DNA of 64,000 bases from NCBI GenBank assembly GCA_903789615.1, contig CAIFEV010000005.1, positions 1 to 64,000 on the forward strand, written 5' to 3'. This DNA is from an uncultured Lachnospiraceae bacterium (GTDB lineage: Bacteria > Bacillota > Clostridia > Lachnospirales > Lachnospiraceae). The notes beneath the pieces were generated by a model. The model ran no database searches. It was not told the DNA's origin and saw nothing but the letters and a program-made list of their open reading frames with translations. Positions 51,779 to 61,601 of the stretch are shown in pieces. Every line of letters begins with the position of its first letter. The first letter of the stretch is position 1. Made by a program: the position numbers and the translations under genes.

Positions 51779-54037
51779 ATGAGAAAATTACAAGAGGAAC
51801 TGGAAAAGCGCCTCGGGTGCAGCATCGGCAATGCCGATGACCGTCAGCTCTACCGCGTGCTCCTTGAGATCACGCAGGAAGAGGCTGCCAGGCGCGAAGT
51901 CCCGGACACCGGCCGGAAGCTCTACTATGTCTCCGCCGAGTTTCTGATCGGAAAGCTGCTCGGAAACAATCTGATCAATCTCGGAATGTACAAAGACGTA
52001 AAGGAGCTGCTTGAGCAAAACGGGAAGAGCCTGGCTGAAATCGAGGAACTGGAGAATGAGCCGAGCCTGGGCAACGGCGGTCTCGGGCGCCTGGCGGCAT
52101 GTTTCCTTGATTCCATCGCCACACTCGGCCTTAACGGCGACGGCGTGGGACTAAACTATCACTTCGGCCTGTTCCATCAGGACCTGAAAAACCACATCCA
52201 GAACGTGTCTCCGGACCGCTGGATCACCGGTACCTCCTGGGAAGTTGACCGCCGGAAGGGCTATGACATCCAGATGGCCGGAAAGACCTACCGTTCACAT
52301 CTGTATGACATCTATGTGACCGGCTACGAAGGCCGCACCAACCGTCTTCATCTTTTTGACCTCGATACGGTGGACGACAGTATCGTCCGGGACGGCATCG
52401 ACTTTGACAAGAAGGCCATCGACAAAAATCTGACCTTGTTCCTCTACCCGGACGATTCCGACGACGACGGAAGAAAGCTGCGCGTCTACCAGGAGTATTT
52501 CCTCTCGGCCAACGCCGCGCATCTGCTGATCGACGAGGCAAAGGCAAAGGGCGCCGATCTGGCGCAGCTTGACAAATACGCCGTGGCCCAGATCAACGAC
52601 ACCCACCCGACCATGCTCATCCCGGAACTGATCCGTCAGCTCACGCTGGAAGGCCTTTCCTTTGACACCGCCGCAGACGTCGTGTCGAAAATCTGCGCCT
52701 ACACCAACCACACGATCCTCGCCGAGGCGCTGGAGAAATGGCCGCTCGCATACCTCAAAGAAATCGTGCCGCAGCTCGTTCCGATCATCGAAATCCTCGA
52801 CGACCGCGCGCGCAGGCGGACTGATGACCTGTCCACCGCCATCATCGACTCCGGCGACACCGTGCACATGGCGCACATCGACCTGCACTACGGCTTCTCG
52901 GTCAACGGCGTCGCCAGGATCCACACCCGCATCCTGAAGGAAACCGAGCTTGCGAACTTCAGCCGGCTCTATCCGGACAAGTTCAACAACAAGACCAACG
53001 GCATCACCTTCCGCCGCTGGCTCATGGAGTGCAACCCGCGCCTCTCCGCGCTGCTTGACGAAAAGTTGGGCACAGCCTGGCACAAGGACGCGCAGGAACT
53101 GGAGAAGCTTCTGGCATTTTCAGAGGACGCGGATGTTCTGGAGCGCCTCCTGCAGATCAAGAAGCAGAACAAGGAGGACCTCGCCGCCATCATCCTTGAT
53201 AAGGAAGGCGTGCAGCTGCAGACGGACGGCATCTTCGACATCCAGGTGAAGCGTCTTCACGAGTACAAGCGCCAGCAGATGAACGCGCTGTACATCATCC
53301 ACAAGTACCTGGAGATCAAAGCCGGCAAAAAGCCTGCCCGCCCGCTGAACTTCATCTTCGGCGCCAAGGCGGCCCCGGCCTACATCATCGCGCAGGACAT
53401 CATCCATCTGCTGCTCCTGCTGCAGACCATCATCGACAATGACCCGGATGTGAACCCGTACATGCGCCTCGTCTTCGTCACGAACTACAACGTAACCTAC
53501 GCGGAAAAGCTCATCCCGGCCGGCGAAGTGTCCGAGCAGATCTCCCTTGCCTCCAAGGAGGCCTCCGGCACGTCCAACATGAAATTCATGGCCAACGGCG
53601 CCATCACCCTGGGTACAGGCGACGGCGCGAACGTCGAGATCCGCCAGCTTGTCGGCGATGATAACCTCTACAATTTCGGCATTGACGCGGACACCGTCAT
53701 CGCGCACTACGAGAAGGCAGACTACAGGGCCCGCGACTACTACGAGAAGGATCCGGTGATCCGCGAGGCGGTCGACTTCATCACCGGCCCGCAGACCATG
53801 GCCATCGGCGACCCCCAGAGACTCAGCCGCCTGAAGAACGATATGATCAACAAGGACTGGTTCATGGCCCTGATCGACCTGAAGGATTACATCAGCGTCA
53901 AGGACCAGTGCTTCGCGGACTACGAAGACCGCAGTGCCTGGGCGAAGAAGAGCCTTGTAAACACCGCTAAGTCCGGCGCCTTCAGCTCCGACCGCACCAT
54001 CCGCCAGTACAACGAGGAAATCTGGAAACTGGGATAA
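51779..54037 (+). CDS. glgP: Glycogen/starch alpha-glucan phosphorylase
   Basis: 752 residues, a GT35 phosphorylase. Key parts are LYYVSAEFLIGKLLGNNL, NGGLGRLAACFLDSIATLG, INDTHPTMLIPELIR, FDIQVKRLHEYKRQQ and the PLP site SLASKEASGTSNMKFMANGA near residue 600. It releases glucose 1-phosphate from stored alpha-1,4-glucan in the cytosol. It starts at ATG 51779 behind AGAGGTG; a GTG 9 bases earlier overlaps that site. It is monocistronic, ended by a terminator at 54058-54090, and divergent from the AraC regulator. Confidence 0.96.
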   Translation: MRKLQEELEKRLGCSIGNADDRQLYRVLLEITQEEAARREVPDTGRKLYYVSAEFLIGKLLGNNLINLGMYKDVKELLEQNGKSLAEIEELENEPSLGNGGLGRLAACFLDSIATLGLNGDGVGLNYHFGLFHQDLKNHIQNVSPDRWITGTSWEVDRRKGYDIQMAGKTYRSHLYDIYVTGYEGRTNRLHLFDLDTVDDSIVRDGIDFDKKAIDKNLTLFLYPDDSDDDGRKLRVYQEYFLSANAAHLLIDEAKAKGADLAQLDKYAVAQINDTHPTMLIPELIRQLTLEGLSFDTAADVVSKICAYTNHTILAEALEKWPLAYLKEIVPQLVPIIEILDDRARRRTDDLSTAIIDSGDTVHMAHIDLHYGFSVNGVARIHTRILKETELANFSRLYPDKFNNKTNGITFRRWLMECNPRLSALLDEKLGTAWHKDAQELEKLLAFSEDADVLERLLQIKKQNKEDLAAIILDKEGVQLQTDGIFDIQVKRLHEYKRQQMNALYIIHKYLEIKAGKKPARPLNFIFGAKAAPAYIIAQDIIHLLLLLQTIIDNDPDVNPYMRLVFVTNYNVTYAEKLIPAGEVSEQISLASKEASGTSNMKFMANGAITLGTGDGANVEIRQLVGDDNLYNFGIDADTVIAHYEKADYRARDYYEKDPVIREAVDFITGPQTMAIGDPQRLSRLKNDMINKDWFMALIDLKDYISVKDQCFADYEDRSAWAKKSLVNTAKSGAFSSDRTIRQYNEEIWKLG

Positions 54038-54057
54038 TTTCCTGACCATTTTGAAGG

Positions 54058-54090
54058 AAGCAGTCTGTCCTGTTCAGGCAGGCTGCTTTT
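54058..54090 (+). terminator. Rho-independent terminator of glgP
   Basis: AAGCAGTCTGTCCTG and CAGGCAGGCTGCTT pair with one bulge around a short loop, followed by TTATTTT. It lies 20 bases after the glycogen phosphorylase stop. Confidence 0.8.
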
Positions 54091-54218
54091 ATTTTCTTAT
54101 GCGCGGCGAGATGAAAAAGCATCGAAAATGGCAATATTCTCCCCTGCCGCGCAAAAGGGGTATAATGAAACCCACAGGAACAAAAAGGCATCTATAGATG
54201 CCGGGGAGGAAATCGGAA

Positions 54219-55592
54219 ATGACAGATATGAACGAACGCATAGAAACGCTCAGAAGAGTAATCCGGATCCGCAGTGTACAGGGTTCCCCCGAGCCGGGCA
54301 AGCCGTACGGACCGGGACCGGCATCAGCACTGGCCGAAGCTCTGAAGATCGCGGACGAGATGGGATTTAAGACCGTCAACATGAACAATCACTGCGGGTA
54401 CGCCGAGTACGGTGACGGAGATGAGATGGTCATGGTACTGGGCCACCTGGACGTCGTGCCGGAAGGCGAGGGCTGGAGCGTTCCGCCGTATGAGGGCGTC
54501 GTGAAGGACGGAAAAATCTACGGCCGCGGGACCGCGGATGACAAGGGCCCGGTCATCGAGGCGCTGTTTGCGCTGCGGGACATCAAAGAATCGGGCGCGG
54601 CACTGAAGCGCCGGATCCGCATCGTCTTCGGCGTCAACGAGGAGACAGGCTGCGAGGACATGGAATACTACAAGAAAAACGGCGGTGAGATTCCGGTCAT
54701 GGGCATCACGCCGGACGCAAGCTACCCTCTCATCAACGGCGAAAAGGGGATTCTGGTCGAAACCTACGGGCGTGATCTGCACCAGAGCGGAGATCTGAAG
54801 CTTCTCTCCATTCACGGCGGCACCGCGTTCAACGTGACGCCTGCCCTGGCGCAGGCCTGGATCTGCACGCCGGAGGGTACGGCGTTCCCGGAAGCGGACT
54901 GCATCACCGTCACATATGTAAAAGATATGAAAGATATTTCCGGCGTTCCGGCCGGTGCCACCGTGTGCGTTACGGCTGAAGGAAAGTCCGCTCACGGATC
55001 GATGCCGGAAAAAGGAATCAACGCCAACGGTCTTCTGGTAAACTATCTCGCGAAGCTGCCGTTTGAAGGCGAGACAAAGGATGCGCTCACCTTCCTGTCT
55101 GAAAAAATAGGCATGACATATCACGGAGAAGGATTTGGCGTCGACCTGCACGATGACGTGTCCGGATGGCTTGTCAACAACTGGGGCGTTATGGACGGTG
55201 ACGAGGGCCACATCAGCGTGACGTTAAACTACCGGTATCCGGTTACATTTCACAAGGAAGACTGCCAGCAGAAAGTGCAGGCCGTCTTTGAAAAGGCCGG
55301 CTGGAGCGGAAAGACGCTTATGCAGGAACCGGCCCTGTATGTCCCGGAGGACAGCCCGTTCGTACAGCTGCTCCTTTCCGTGTACCGCAAAGAGACCGGC
55401 GACATGAGCGCCCCGATGTGCATCGGCGGCGGCACATACGCCAAATCCATCCCGAACTGTCTGGCGTTTGGCAGCATGTTCCCGGGCGACCCGGAAGTCG
55501 AGCACCTGCCCGACGAGTTCCTGCCGCTTGACCGCTTCGAATTAAACGAAAAGATCCTGCGGGAGGCTATGCTTGCCATGGCTGACGCCTGA
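54219..55592 (+). CDS. M20 family dipeptidase (PepV/Sapep-like)
   Basis: 457 residues. The metal and catalytic motifs are VLGHLDVVPEGEGW, YGRGTADDKGPVIEALF, FGVNEETGCEDMEYY and, in the lid domain, AEGKSAHGSMPEKGINAN; the last metal ligand is probably the His of IGGGTYAKSIPN's neighbourhood. It cleaves dipeptides in the cytosol with two zinc ions. I use the ATG at 54219, behind GGGGAGG; one at 54198 is upstream of that site. It converges with the MTHFR fusion gene with only 3 bases between stops. Confidence 0.9.
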   Translation: MTDMNERIETLRRVIRIRSVQGSPEPGKPYGPGPASALAEALKIADEMGFKTVNMNNHCGYAEYGDGDEMVMVLGHLDVVPEGEGWSVPPYEGVVKDGKIYGRGTADDKGPVIEALFALRDIKESGAALKRRIRIVFGVNEETGCEDMEYYKKNGGEIPVMGITPDASYPLINGEKGILVETYGRDLHQSGDLKLLSIHGGTAFNVTPALAQAWICTPEGTAFPEADCITVTYVKDMKDISGVPAGATVCVTAEGKSAHGSMPEKGINANGLLVNYLAKLPFEGETKDALTFLSEKIGMTYHGEGFGVDLHDDVSGWLVNNWGVMDGDEGHISVTLNYRYPVTFHKEDCQQKVQAVFEKAGWSGKTLMQEPALYVPEDSPFVQLLLSVYRKETGDMSAPMCIGGGTYAKSIPNCLAFGSMFPGDPEVEHLPDEFLPLDRFELNEKILREAMLAMADA

Positions 55593-55595
55593 GCC

Positions 55596-57410
55596 TCACA
55601 GCATCTCCCGTATGTCGCCCACGATCCGCTCCATCAGAGCGATCCGGTGAAACGGCGTCATCAGATAAATACCGTCGACAAATGGAAGAATCCGGCCGCA
55701 GAGTTCATCCGTGAACCTGCGGCCTATTTTTTCGCCTTCTTCGCGGTCCGCCCCGCGGTACGCCGCGATCATATCCTCCGGTACCGTGATGCCGTTTATC
55801 TCTTCATTCATGAACCGGCCGTTTTTCTCGCTTATCACCGGGATCAGACCGCCGAGCAGAACCGCATCGGGCAGTGCCTCCCGGGCTGCTTTAAGATTCC
55901 CGACAGCCTCATCGTTAAGAGCCGGCTGGGTCAGAAAACCGATGGCCCCCTGCTGCATCTTGCCCCTCGCGCGGTCCAGCTCCCTGTCAAAATTTACCGC
56001 GTTGACATTCAGAGCTGCGAAAATCTGGAACGGATCATCCCGGAAATCCACTTCATTCAGCGAATGGACGTAGCCGATCATCTGCCGGGAATTGAACTGA
56101 TACACCGACTTCACCTCGTCTCTTGCGGCACTCGGGATCGGGTCCCCCGTGATGATGAGGACATTCCGGATGCCGTTTGCGTGGTCGCCGAGCAGAAGCG
56201 CCTTGGACGCGTTGATGTTGCGGTCGCGGCAGGTCATGTGCGGGATCACGTCAAGGTCCAGCTCCTGCTTCACCTTGCAGGCAAGGATTGAGGCGTCAAG
56301 CCGTGCCCGGGCGATCGGGCAGTCCGCAATCGTGATCGTGTCCACGCCTGCGCTCTGCAGCCTCCCGGCTTCCTCCATAAACGTGCTCAGGTCTGCATTC
56401 TTCGGAGAGTCAAGCTCGACGGCAATGACCTTCTTTCCGTCCGCGAGCTTCTTTTTCAGGCGGTTTGAAGAAACCGGAGCCTCTTTTGCACCCGCCCGGT
56501 CGCGCACCTGAACGTCACCCGCGGCGGGCAGAGACGCGAACGCAACCGTCTTAACGGGCCTGCACGCAAGGACTTTGGCAAGCGCACGGATGTGCTGCGG
56601 CGTTGTTCCGCAGCAGCCGCCGAGAATCCGCACGCCGAGACCGGCTATTTCTCCCGTCTCTCTGGCAAAGTACGGCGCATTCCCGTCAAAGTACGTGTGA
56701 AAGCCGCGCACCACCGGATACCCGGCGTTGGGCATCGCACTCACGCGCGGCATGAATTTCTCCGGCAGGGTGGAAAGCAGCCGGCGCATGCTGCCGGCAT
56801 TGACGACACAGTTGAGTCCCGCCGCGTCCGCTCCCCCAGGGACAAGCATGTCCCGGATCAGCGTCCGGAAATACATCCCCCTCGGGGTGTAGCCGTCCGG
56901 GAGCACGCCGAAGGACACCAGAATAAAACTCTCCGGGTCACGCTCCCGGATAAAGCGGATGGCGGGAAGAATGCCGTCCCCGTCCTCCAGTGTCTCAAAC
57001 AGAAAGGTCCGGATTCCTTCGGCAAGAAAGAATGAGGCAGCCCGGATGTACGCGTCTGCCTTCTGCTGCCTGGTTTCCCCCGGTGCCGGGCCGAGGTCCG
57101 CGAACACCCACACGGGACGGTCCGCTTTCTCCGCCTCTCCCCGTGCCAGAGACACCGCCGCGCAGATGACCTTCTCCTGGTTTTCCTCACCGCCGCACAC
57201 ATCCGGATACGCGGCAAATGTATTGGTCTTTATGGCGTCTGCGCCCGCCTCAATGTACTCCCGGTGGATCTGCGCGACCGTCTGCGGCATGCGCAGATTG
57301 GCGAGCTCGCAGTTTTCGGCCGCTTCATGTGTGATCTGCGCAAAGTATGTGCCGAACGCGCCGTCAAACAGAAGCCGGCTGCCGCATAAGTAGTCCCGTA
57401 TCGATGTCAT
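55596..57410 (-). CDS. Bifunctional homocysteine S-methyltransferase / methylenetetrahydrofolate reductase
   Basis: About 604 residues. The N-terminal half is a Zn-dependent homocysteine methyltransferase: LLFDGAFGTYF, INTNTFAAY-type (DAIKTNTFAAYP), VNAGSMRRLL and GGCCGTTPQHI with the zinc cysteines. The C-terminal half is a MetF-like reductase: VIAVELDSPKNAD, PHMTCRDRN, VLIITGDPIP and IGFLTQPALN. Such YitJ-type fusions supply and use methyl groups for methionine. I take the ATG at 57410 from protein alignment memory; a GTG at 57458 extends it by 16 residues, and neither has a strong ribosome site. It follows metH closely. Confidence 0.92.
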   Translation of the reverse strand: MTSIRDYLCGSRLLFDGAFGTYFAQITHEAAENCELANLRMPQTVAQIHREYIEAGADAIKTNTFAAYPDVCGGEENQEKVICAAVSLARGEAEKADRPVWVFADLGPAPGETRQQKADAYIRAASFFLAEGIRTFLFETLEDGDGILPAIRFIRERDPESFILVSFGVLPDGYTPRGMYFRTLIRDMLVPGGADAAGLNCVVNAGSMRRLLSTLPEKFMPRVSAMPNAGYPVVRGFHTYFDGNAPYFARETGEIAGLGVRILGGCCGTTPQHIRALAKVLACRPVKTVAFASLPAAGDVQVRDRAGAKEAPVSSNRLKKKLADGKKVIAVELDSPKNADLSTFMEEAGRLQSAGVDTITIADCPIARARLDASILACKVKQELDLDVIPHMTCRDRNINASKALLLGDHANGIRNVLIITGDPIPSAARDEVKSVYQFNSRQMIGYVHSLNEVDFRDDPFQIFAALNVNAVNFDRELDRARGKMQQGAIGFLTQPALNDEAVGNLKAAREALPDAVLLGGLIPVISEKNGRFMNEEINGITVPEDMIAAYRGADREEGEKIGRRFTDELCGRILPFVDGIYLMTPFHRIALMERIVGDIREML

Positions 57411-57467
57411 CGTTGTCTGTGCCCGTCTTTCTCTGTCTGTCACGGCCTTTGCCGCCACTTCTGCCTG

Positions 57468-59939
57468 TCACTGTCTGAAAACCTTCTTTGCCACTTCCAC
57501 CGAGGCTCTGGCGTCGGCCGTGTAAAAGTCCGCGCCCATCTTCCGGGCATACTCCGGCGTAAGCACCGCACCGCCCACAAATACCGGCACGCCCGGACAC
57601 TCCGCGTGCACCGCGCGGATCGTGTCCTCCATCGCCGGAAGCGTGGTCGTCATCAGCGCCGAAAGCCCGACAAGCCCGGCGCCGCTGTCCTTCACCGCCT
57701 GCACGACCCTTTCCTTCGGGACGTCGCGCCCCAGGTCGACCATCTTAAACCCGTAATTCTCGAGGATGACCTTCACGATATTTTTCCCGATGTCGTGGAT
57801 GTCGCCCTTGACCGTGCAGATCACGATCGTGCCGCCCGACACGCTGCCGGTGCCCTTTCCCGCAATCCGCTCCTTAATCATGTCAAATGCCGCCGTCGCC
57901 GCATTCGCCGAGCTTATGAGCTGCGGCAGGAAGATGACCTGCTTTTCATAGAGGTCGCCCACCTTGTCAAGCGCCGGGATAAGATACCCGTTGATGACTT
58001 CCTCTTCGGTGTGTGTCTCCAGCAGTTTTTCCGCAAGTGTCCTCGTCTCGCTCTTCAGTCCCTTGACCACGGCGTCCTCGATCGAAAGACCGCCGGAGGC
58101 AGAAGAAGCGGAGACGGCAGCCGGACCGGACGGCGCGGCGGGTGCCCCGGAATCTGTCCCATTTGCCGGCTTTGCACCAGCCGTCTCCTGCCGGCCCGCA
58201 AACCGGGCGATATAGGCCTCGCAGTTCCTGTCCTCACCGGAGAGCACTTTATAGGAGGCTACGGCATCCATCAGCGGGAGGATGTTCGGGTTGATGATCG
58301 GGAAATCCAGCCCGCAGCGCATTGCCTGGACAAGGAAATTCTCGTTGATGTGGCTTCTGGCCGGAAGCCCGAAGGAGATGTTGCTGACACCCAGACACGC
58401 GTGCAGTCCAAGCTTTTCGTGAACGGTCTGCAGCGCGTCCAGTGTAGCCTTCGCCTGGTCCTGCTGGGCGGAGACAGTGAGCGTCAGGCAGTCGATGAGG
58501 ATGTCTTCCTTTGGGATGCCGGCCTGCGTCACGCGCTGACAGATATACTTCGCGTTGTCCACGCGTCCCTGTGCGTTCTGCGGGATTCCGTCCTCATTCA
58601 GGCACAGGCCGACCACCGCCGCACCGTACTTCTTCAGCACGGGGAGGAAGGCGTCCAGTCTGGCGTCATCTGCCGAGACAGAGTTCACGAGCGGTCTGCC
58701 CGCATACACACGCAGCGCCGCCGCCACCACGTCCGCGTCGCCGGAGTCGATCTGCAGCGGGAGCGACACGACGCCCTGAAGCGCCTTTACGACTTCCACC
58801 ATCAGCGCCTTCTCGTCGCCGCCGGGGACACCCACATTGACATCCAGAATGTCTGCGCCGGCTTCCTCTTCCGCCAGCGCAATCTGGCAGATATAGTCGA
58901 TGTTGTGATCCAGAAGCGCCTGCTGGAACTTCTTTTTCCCGGTCGGGTTGACGCGCTCGCCGATGACCCGCACGCCGCCAAACTCGCAGATGTTCGTCGA
59001 AGAACAGATGCCGCGGCGGGCCGGGCGCCTTCCCCGGTTGATTTCCTCTGTCGGATTTTCTCCAAAAGCCACGCGCCGGATGCCGTCTATGTCCAGGTTG
59101 TGCGCGAGATTCCGGATATATTCCGGATCCGTGCCGCAGCACCCGCCCATGGCGATGAGCGGAAGGCTCTCAAACTTTTGCATCTGCTGCGCGAAATGCG
59201 CGGCGTCAAGGCGGTATTTCCCGGTCTCCGGGTCCGGCAGGCCGGCATTCGGCTTGATGATAAGCGGGAGATTCGTCCACTGCGCGAGTTCCTCTGCCAG
59301 CGGCAGGATCTCCGCAGGACCGAGGGAACAGTTGATGCCGACGGCGTCAGCTCCGAGGCCCTCCATCGTCATCGCGAAGGCGCCGAGCTTCGTACCTGTA
59401 AAGGTCCTGCCGGACTCCTCAAAGGTCATGGTCACCCACACCGGAAGGTCCGTGTTTTCCTTCGCCGCAAGCACAGCCGCCTTCGCGTCGAGCAGATCCG
59501 TAAAGGTCTCGATGACAACAAGATCCGCGCCGGCCCTGCTTCCAGCCTTCATCTGCCGCGCGTATGCCTCATAAGCCTCCTCAAAGGAAACCGTCCCGAG
59601 CGGCGCGAGCAGCTCGCCGATGGGCCCGACGTCAAGCGCCACCGCAGCGCGGCGCCCGCACACCTCCTGCTCCTCGCGCGCCGCCTCCTTTGCCGTGCGC
59701 ACGGCCGAACGCACGGCCGTATCCGTGTCGATCCCCTGGCCGGCCAGTTTCCTTGGATTGGCCCCGAAGGTATTCGCGTAGATGACCGACGAACCTGCAT
59801 CTATATATTTCCTGTGAATATTCTTAACGACGTCCGGATGATGAAATCCGAACACCTCCGGATGTTCGCCGGGCGCGAGCCCTTCCGCCTGCAGCATTGT
59901 CCCCATGCCGCCGTCAAGAATGATAATTTTCTCTGACAC
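57468..59939 (-). CDS. metH: Cobalamin-dependent methionine synthase without activation domain
   Basis: 823 residues. Homocysteine-binding domain (about 1-290) with ILDGGMGTMLQ and MGGCCGTDPEYI; pterin-binding domain (about 310-560) with VIGERVNPTGKKKF and LQIDSGDADV; then a helical cap and the B12 domain (about 620-823) with KGDIHDIGKNIV, whose His ligates cobalt, and VGLSALMTTTLPAM. The reactivation domain is missing and is encoded just upstream at 59954. An Ala/Pro/Gly linker lies near 590-620. It starts with GTG behind AGGAGAAAG. Confidence 0.96.
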   Translation of the reverse strand: MSEKIIILDGGMGTMLQAEGLAPGEHPEVFGFHHPDVVKNIHRKYIDAGSSVIYANTFGANPRKLAGQGIDTDTAVRSAVRTAKEAAREEQEVCGRRAAVALDVGPIGELLAPLGTVSFEEAYEAYARQMKAGSRAGADLVVIETFTDLLDAKAAVLAAKENTDLPVWVTMTFEESGRTFTGTKLGAFAMTMEGLGADAVGINCSLGPAEILPLAEELAQWTNLPLIIKPNAGLPDPETGKYRLDAAHFAQQMQKFESLPLIAMGGCCGTDPEYIRNLAHNLDIDGIRRVAFGENPTEEINRGRRPARRGICSSTNICEFGGVRVIGERVNPTGKKKFQQALLDHNIDYICQIALAEEEAGADILDVNVGVPGGDEKALMVEVVKALQGVVSLPLQIDSGDADVVAAALRVYAGRPLVNSVSADDARLDAFLPVLKKYGAAVVGLCLNEDGIPQNAQGRVDNAKYICQRVTQAGIPKEDILIDCLTLTVSAQQDQAKATLDALQTVHEKLGLHACLGVSNISFGLPARSHINENFLVQAMRCGLDFPIINPNILPLMDAVASYKVLSGEDRNCEAYIARFAGRQETAGAKPANGTDSGAPAAPSGPAAVSASSASGGLSIEDAVVKGLKSETRTLAEKLLETHTEEEVINGYLIPALDKVGDLYEKQVIFLPQLISSANAATAAFDMIKERIAGKGTGSVSGGTIVICTVKGDIHDIGKNIVKVILENYGFKMVDLGRDVPKERVVQAVKDSGAGLVGLSALMTTTLPAMEDTIRAVHAECPGVPVFVGGAVLTPEYARKMGADFYTADARASVEVAKKVFRQ

Positions 59940-59953
59940 GTCTTTCTCCTCTT

Positions 59954-60670
59954 TTATTCCCCGCAGACAACGCCGTTTTTGCGGAAACGGCAGCTATCGT
60001 GCATATTGCAGTCGGCACAGGTCCGTTTTCTGGCGCGCAGCGGATGATCCGCTATACCGATGATGGCCGTGACGGATTTTCTCGGAATCATGATGTGCTC
60101 CGGGGTTATCGTGAGTCCGATCCTCCTTGCCTCGATCAGTTCTCCGAACCGGTTCTGGACCGCCAGCGGCAGGTCACCGTACCCGGGCGAAAACCGGGTG
60201 GTAAGATATTTCCCTTCCTTTGCGGCCCGGCGGCGCAGACCCGCTTCAAAGCTGTCGCATACCGCCTCGATGAGCGTGCTCCCGGCGGAGTCCATGATGA
60301 GCGCGCTGATCGCGTCCCGCACCTCCTCGATGTGAATCGCGCGGTCAACGCCCGCCCCGAGCGTCGCCCCCATGAGCAGTATCCGGCTGCACCCGGCAAG
60401 GTGGCGGTGTATGTCATCCCCGGTCAGAAAAGTAAGGGCTTCCGGCCAGCTTCCGTCCTCTCTGCAGGTGTAAAGCACCGCCGTCAGCTTCGGATCCGCC
60501 GCACGGTTTGTCTTCGCGATGGCGTCCGCGATCCGCTGAGCGAGATTCTCATCGATTTTCTGCCCGCTGTAGCCGATGTAGCGCAGAATCTCAGAACGGT
60601 CCGCCTGCGTGAGCCGCACCGAAGAAATATCCTCTTCTGTTATCCGCACAGCAGAAACTGCATCTCTCAT
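59954..60670 (-). CDS. Methionine synthase activation domain protein (separate MetH C-terminus)
   Basis: 238 residues matching the AdoMet-binding reactivation domain of MetH: RYIGYSGQKID, LMGATLGAGVDRAI, SAGSTLIEAVCDSFE and RFSPGYGDLPLAVQ, the RxxxGY motif that binds S-adenosylmethionine. It ends with a cysteine-rich CADCNMHDSCRF. It would restore oxidised cob(II)alamin in MetH by reductive methylation. It precedes metH by 14 bases, so the two form one functional unit with two chains. Confidence 0.9.
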   Translation of the reverse strand: MRDAVSAVRITEEDISSVRLTQADRSEILRYIGYSGQKIDENLAQRIADAIAKTNRAADPKLTAVLYTCREDGSWPEALTFLTGDDIHRHLAGCSRILLMGATLGAGVDRAIHIEEVRDAISALIMDSAGSTLIEAVCDSFEAGLRRRAAKEGKYLTTRFSPGYGDLPLAVQNRFGELIEARRIGLTITPEHIMIPRKSVTAIIGIADHPLRARKRTCADCNMHDSCRFRKNGVVCGE

Positions 60671-60762
60671 GAAGCGGCCGCCTTCTTTCCGCCGGCATTT
60701 CCGGCTTGAAGTCTATTCTCTTCCACTATACTACACGCCGTGTCCGGTTAAAATTACCGAAA

Positions 60763-60795
60763 AAATATGCGGGGCCATAGGAACAGCCTATAGCT
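60763..60795 (-). terminator. Intrinsic terminator after the ZIP gene
   Basis: On the minus strand GCGGAGCTATAGG and CCTATGGCCCCGC pair with G-U wobbles around a short loop, and ATATTTTTT follows. It lies just past the ZIP transporter stop and upstream of the methionine operon. Confidence 0.75.
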
Positions 60796-60811
60796 CCGCA
60801 AGAAATTCGTT

Positions 60812-61597
60812 TTATCCCAGTGCCACGTCAAGCGCCATCATAACCGTAAACCCGAAGGCAAATGCGAGAACGCCGATGTTGGAATGGCGGCCGTGCGACA
60901 TCTCCGGGATCAGCTCCTCCACCACCACATACAGCATGGCCCCGGCCGCAAAGCTGAGCAGATACGGCATCAGCGGAATGAGAAAGCCGGAGAGGAGTAT
61001 GGTCACGGCAGCCGCGACAGGTTCGACGGCGCCGGAAAGCGCCCCGGCGGCAAATGCCCTGTGCCTGCTGCTCCCTCCCGAGGCGTACAGGGGCAGCGAG
61101 ATGATCGCACCCTCCGGGAAGTTCTGGATCGCTATGCCGGCGGCAAGTGCCATCGCCGAGGACATTGAGATGCCCGGCGTTCCGTACAGCAGCCCGGCAA
61201 AGACCACGCCGACCGCCATCCCTTCCGGTATGTTGTGGATTGTCACGGCGAGCATCATCAGCGTCCCGCTTTTCATGCGGCTTTTCGGGCCTTCCGGCTC
61301 CGCGGCGTAACGGTGCAGGTGCGGCAGGACATGGTCCAGCAGAAGCAGAAACAGAATGCCCAGCCAGAATCCGGCCGCCGCCGGCAGAAACGCGAAAGCG
61401 CCGAGATTCCCGGAATCTTCGATCGCCGGGAGAAGGAGGCTCCAGATCGAAGCCGCCGTCATGACGCCCGCCGCAAATCCCGTCAGGAACCGCTGCGTGA
61501 GGTCTGACAGGTTCTGGCGCAGAAAATACACGCAGGCCGACCCGAGTGTCGTCGCTGCAAATGGAATGAGAATCCCAACCGGTATCTGAAGCGGCAT
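60812..61597 (-). CDS. ZIP family metal transporter
   Basis: 261 residues with eight membrane segments. The two metal-binding helices carry LAVTIHNIPEGMAVG and AIQNFPEGAIIS, the HNxPEG and QNxPEG motifs of the ZIP family (ZupT-like). A His-containing cytosolic loop (LPHLHRYAAEPEG) sits before them. It imports zinc or another divalent metal. It follows hypA by 4 bases, so both may be in one operon. Confidence 0.92.
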   Translation of the reverse strand: MPLQIPVGILIPFAATTLGSACVYFLRQNLSDLTQRFLTGFAAGVMTAASIWSLLLPAIEDSGNLGAFAFLPAAAGFWLGILFLLLLDHVLPHLHRYAAEPEGPKSRMKSGTLMMLAVTIHNIPEGMAVGVVFAGLLYGTPGISMSSAMALAAGIAIQNFPEGAIISLPLYASGGSSRHRAFAAGALSGAVEPVAAAVTILLSGFLIPLMPYLLSFAAGAMLYVVVEELIPEMSHGRHSNIGVLAFAFGFTVMMALDVALG

Positions 61598-61601
61598 ATT
61601 T

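Noticed and set aside
57606-59936. 776-codon plus-strand ORF antisense to metH
   Set aside because: metH is fully supported by motifs. The long antisense frame is a by-product of high GC and codon bias, and shows no domain.
60671-60811. SAM or cobalamin riboswitch before the methionine synthase operon
   Set aside because: The 140-base gap contains only the ZIP terminator; I could not find the conserved cores of either riboswitch.
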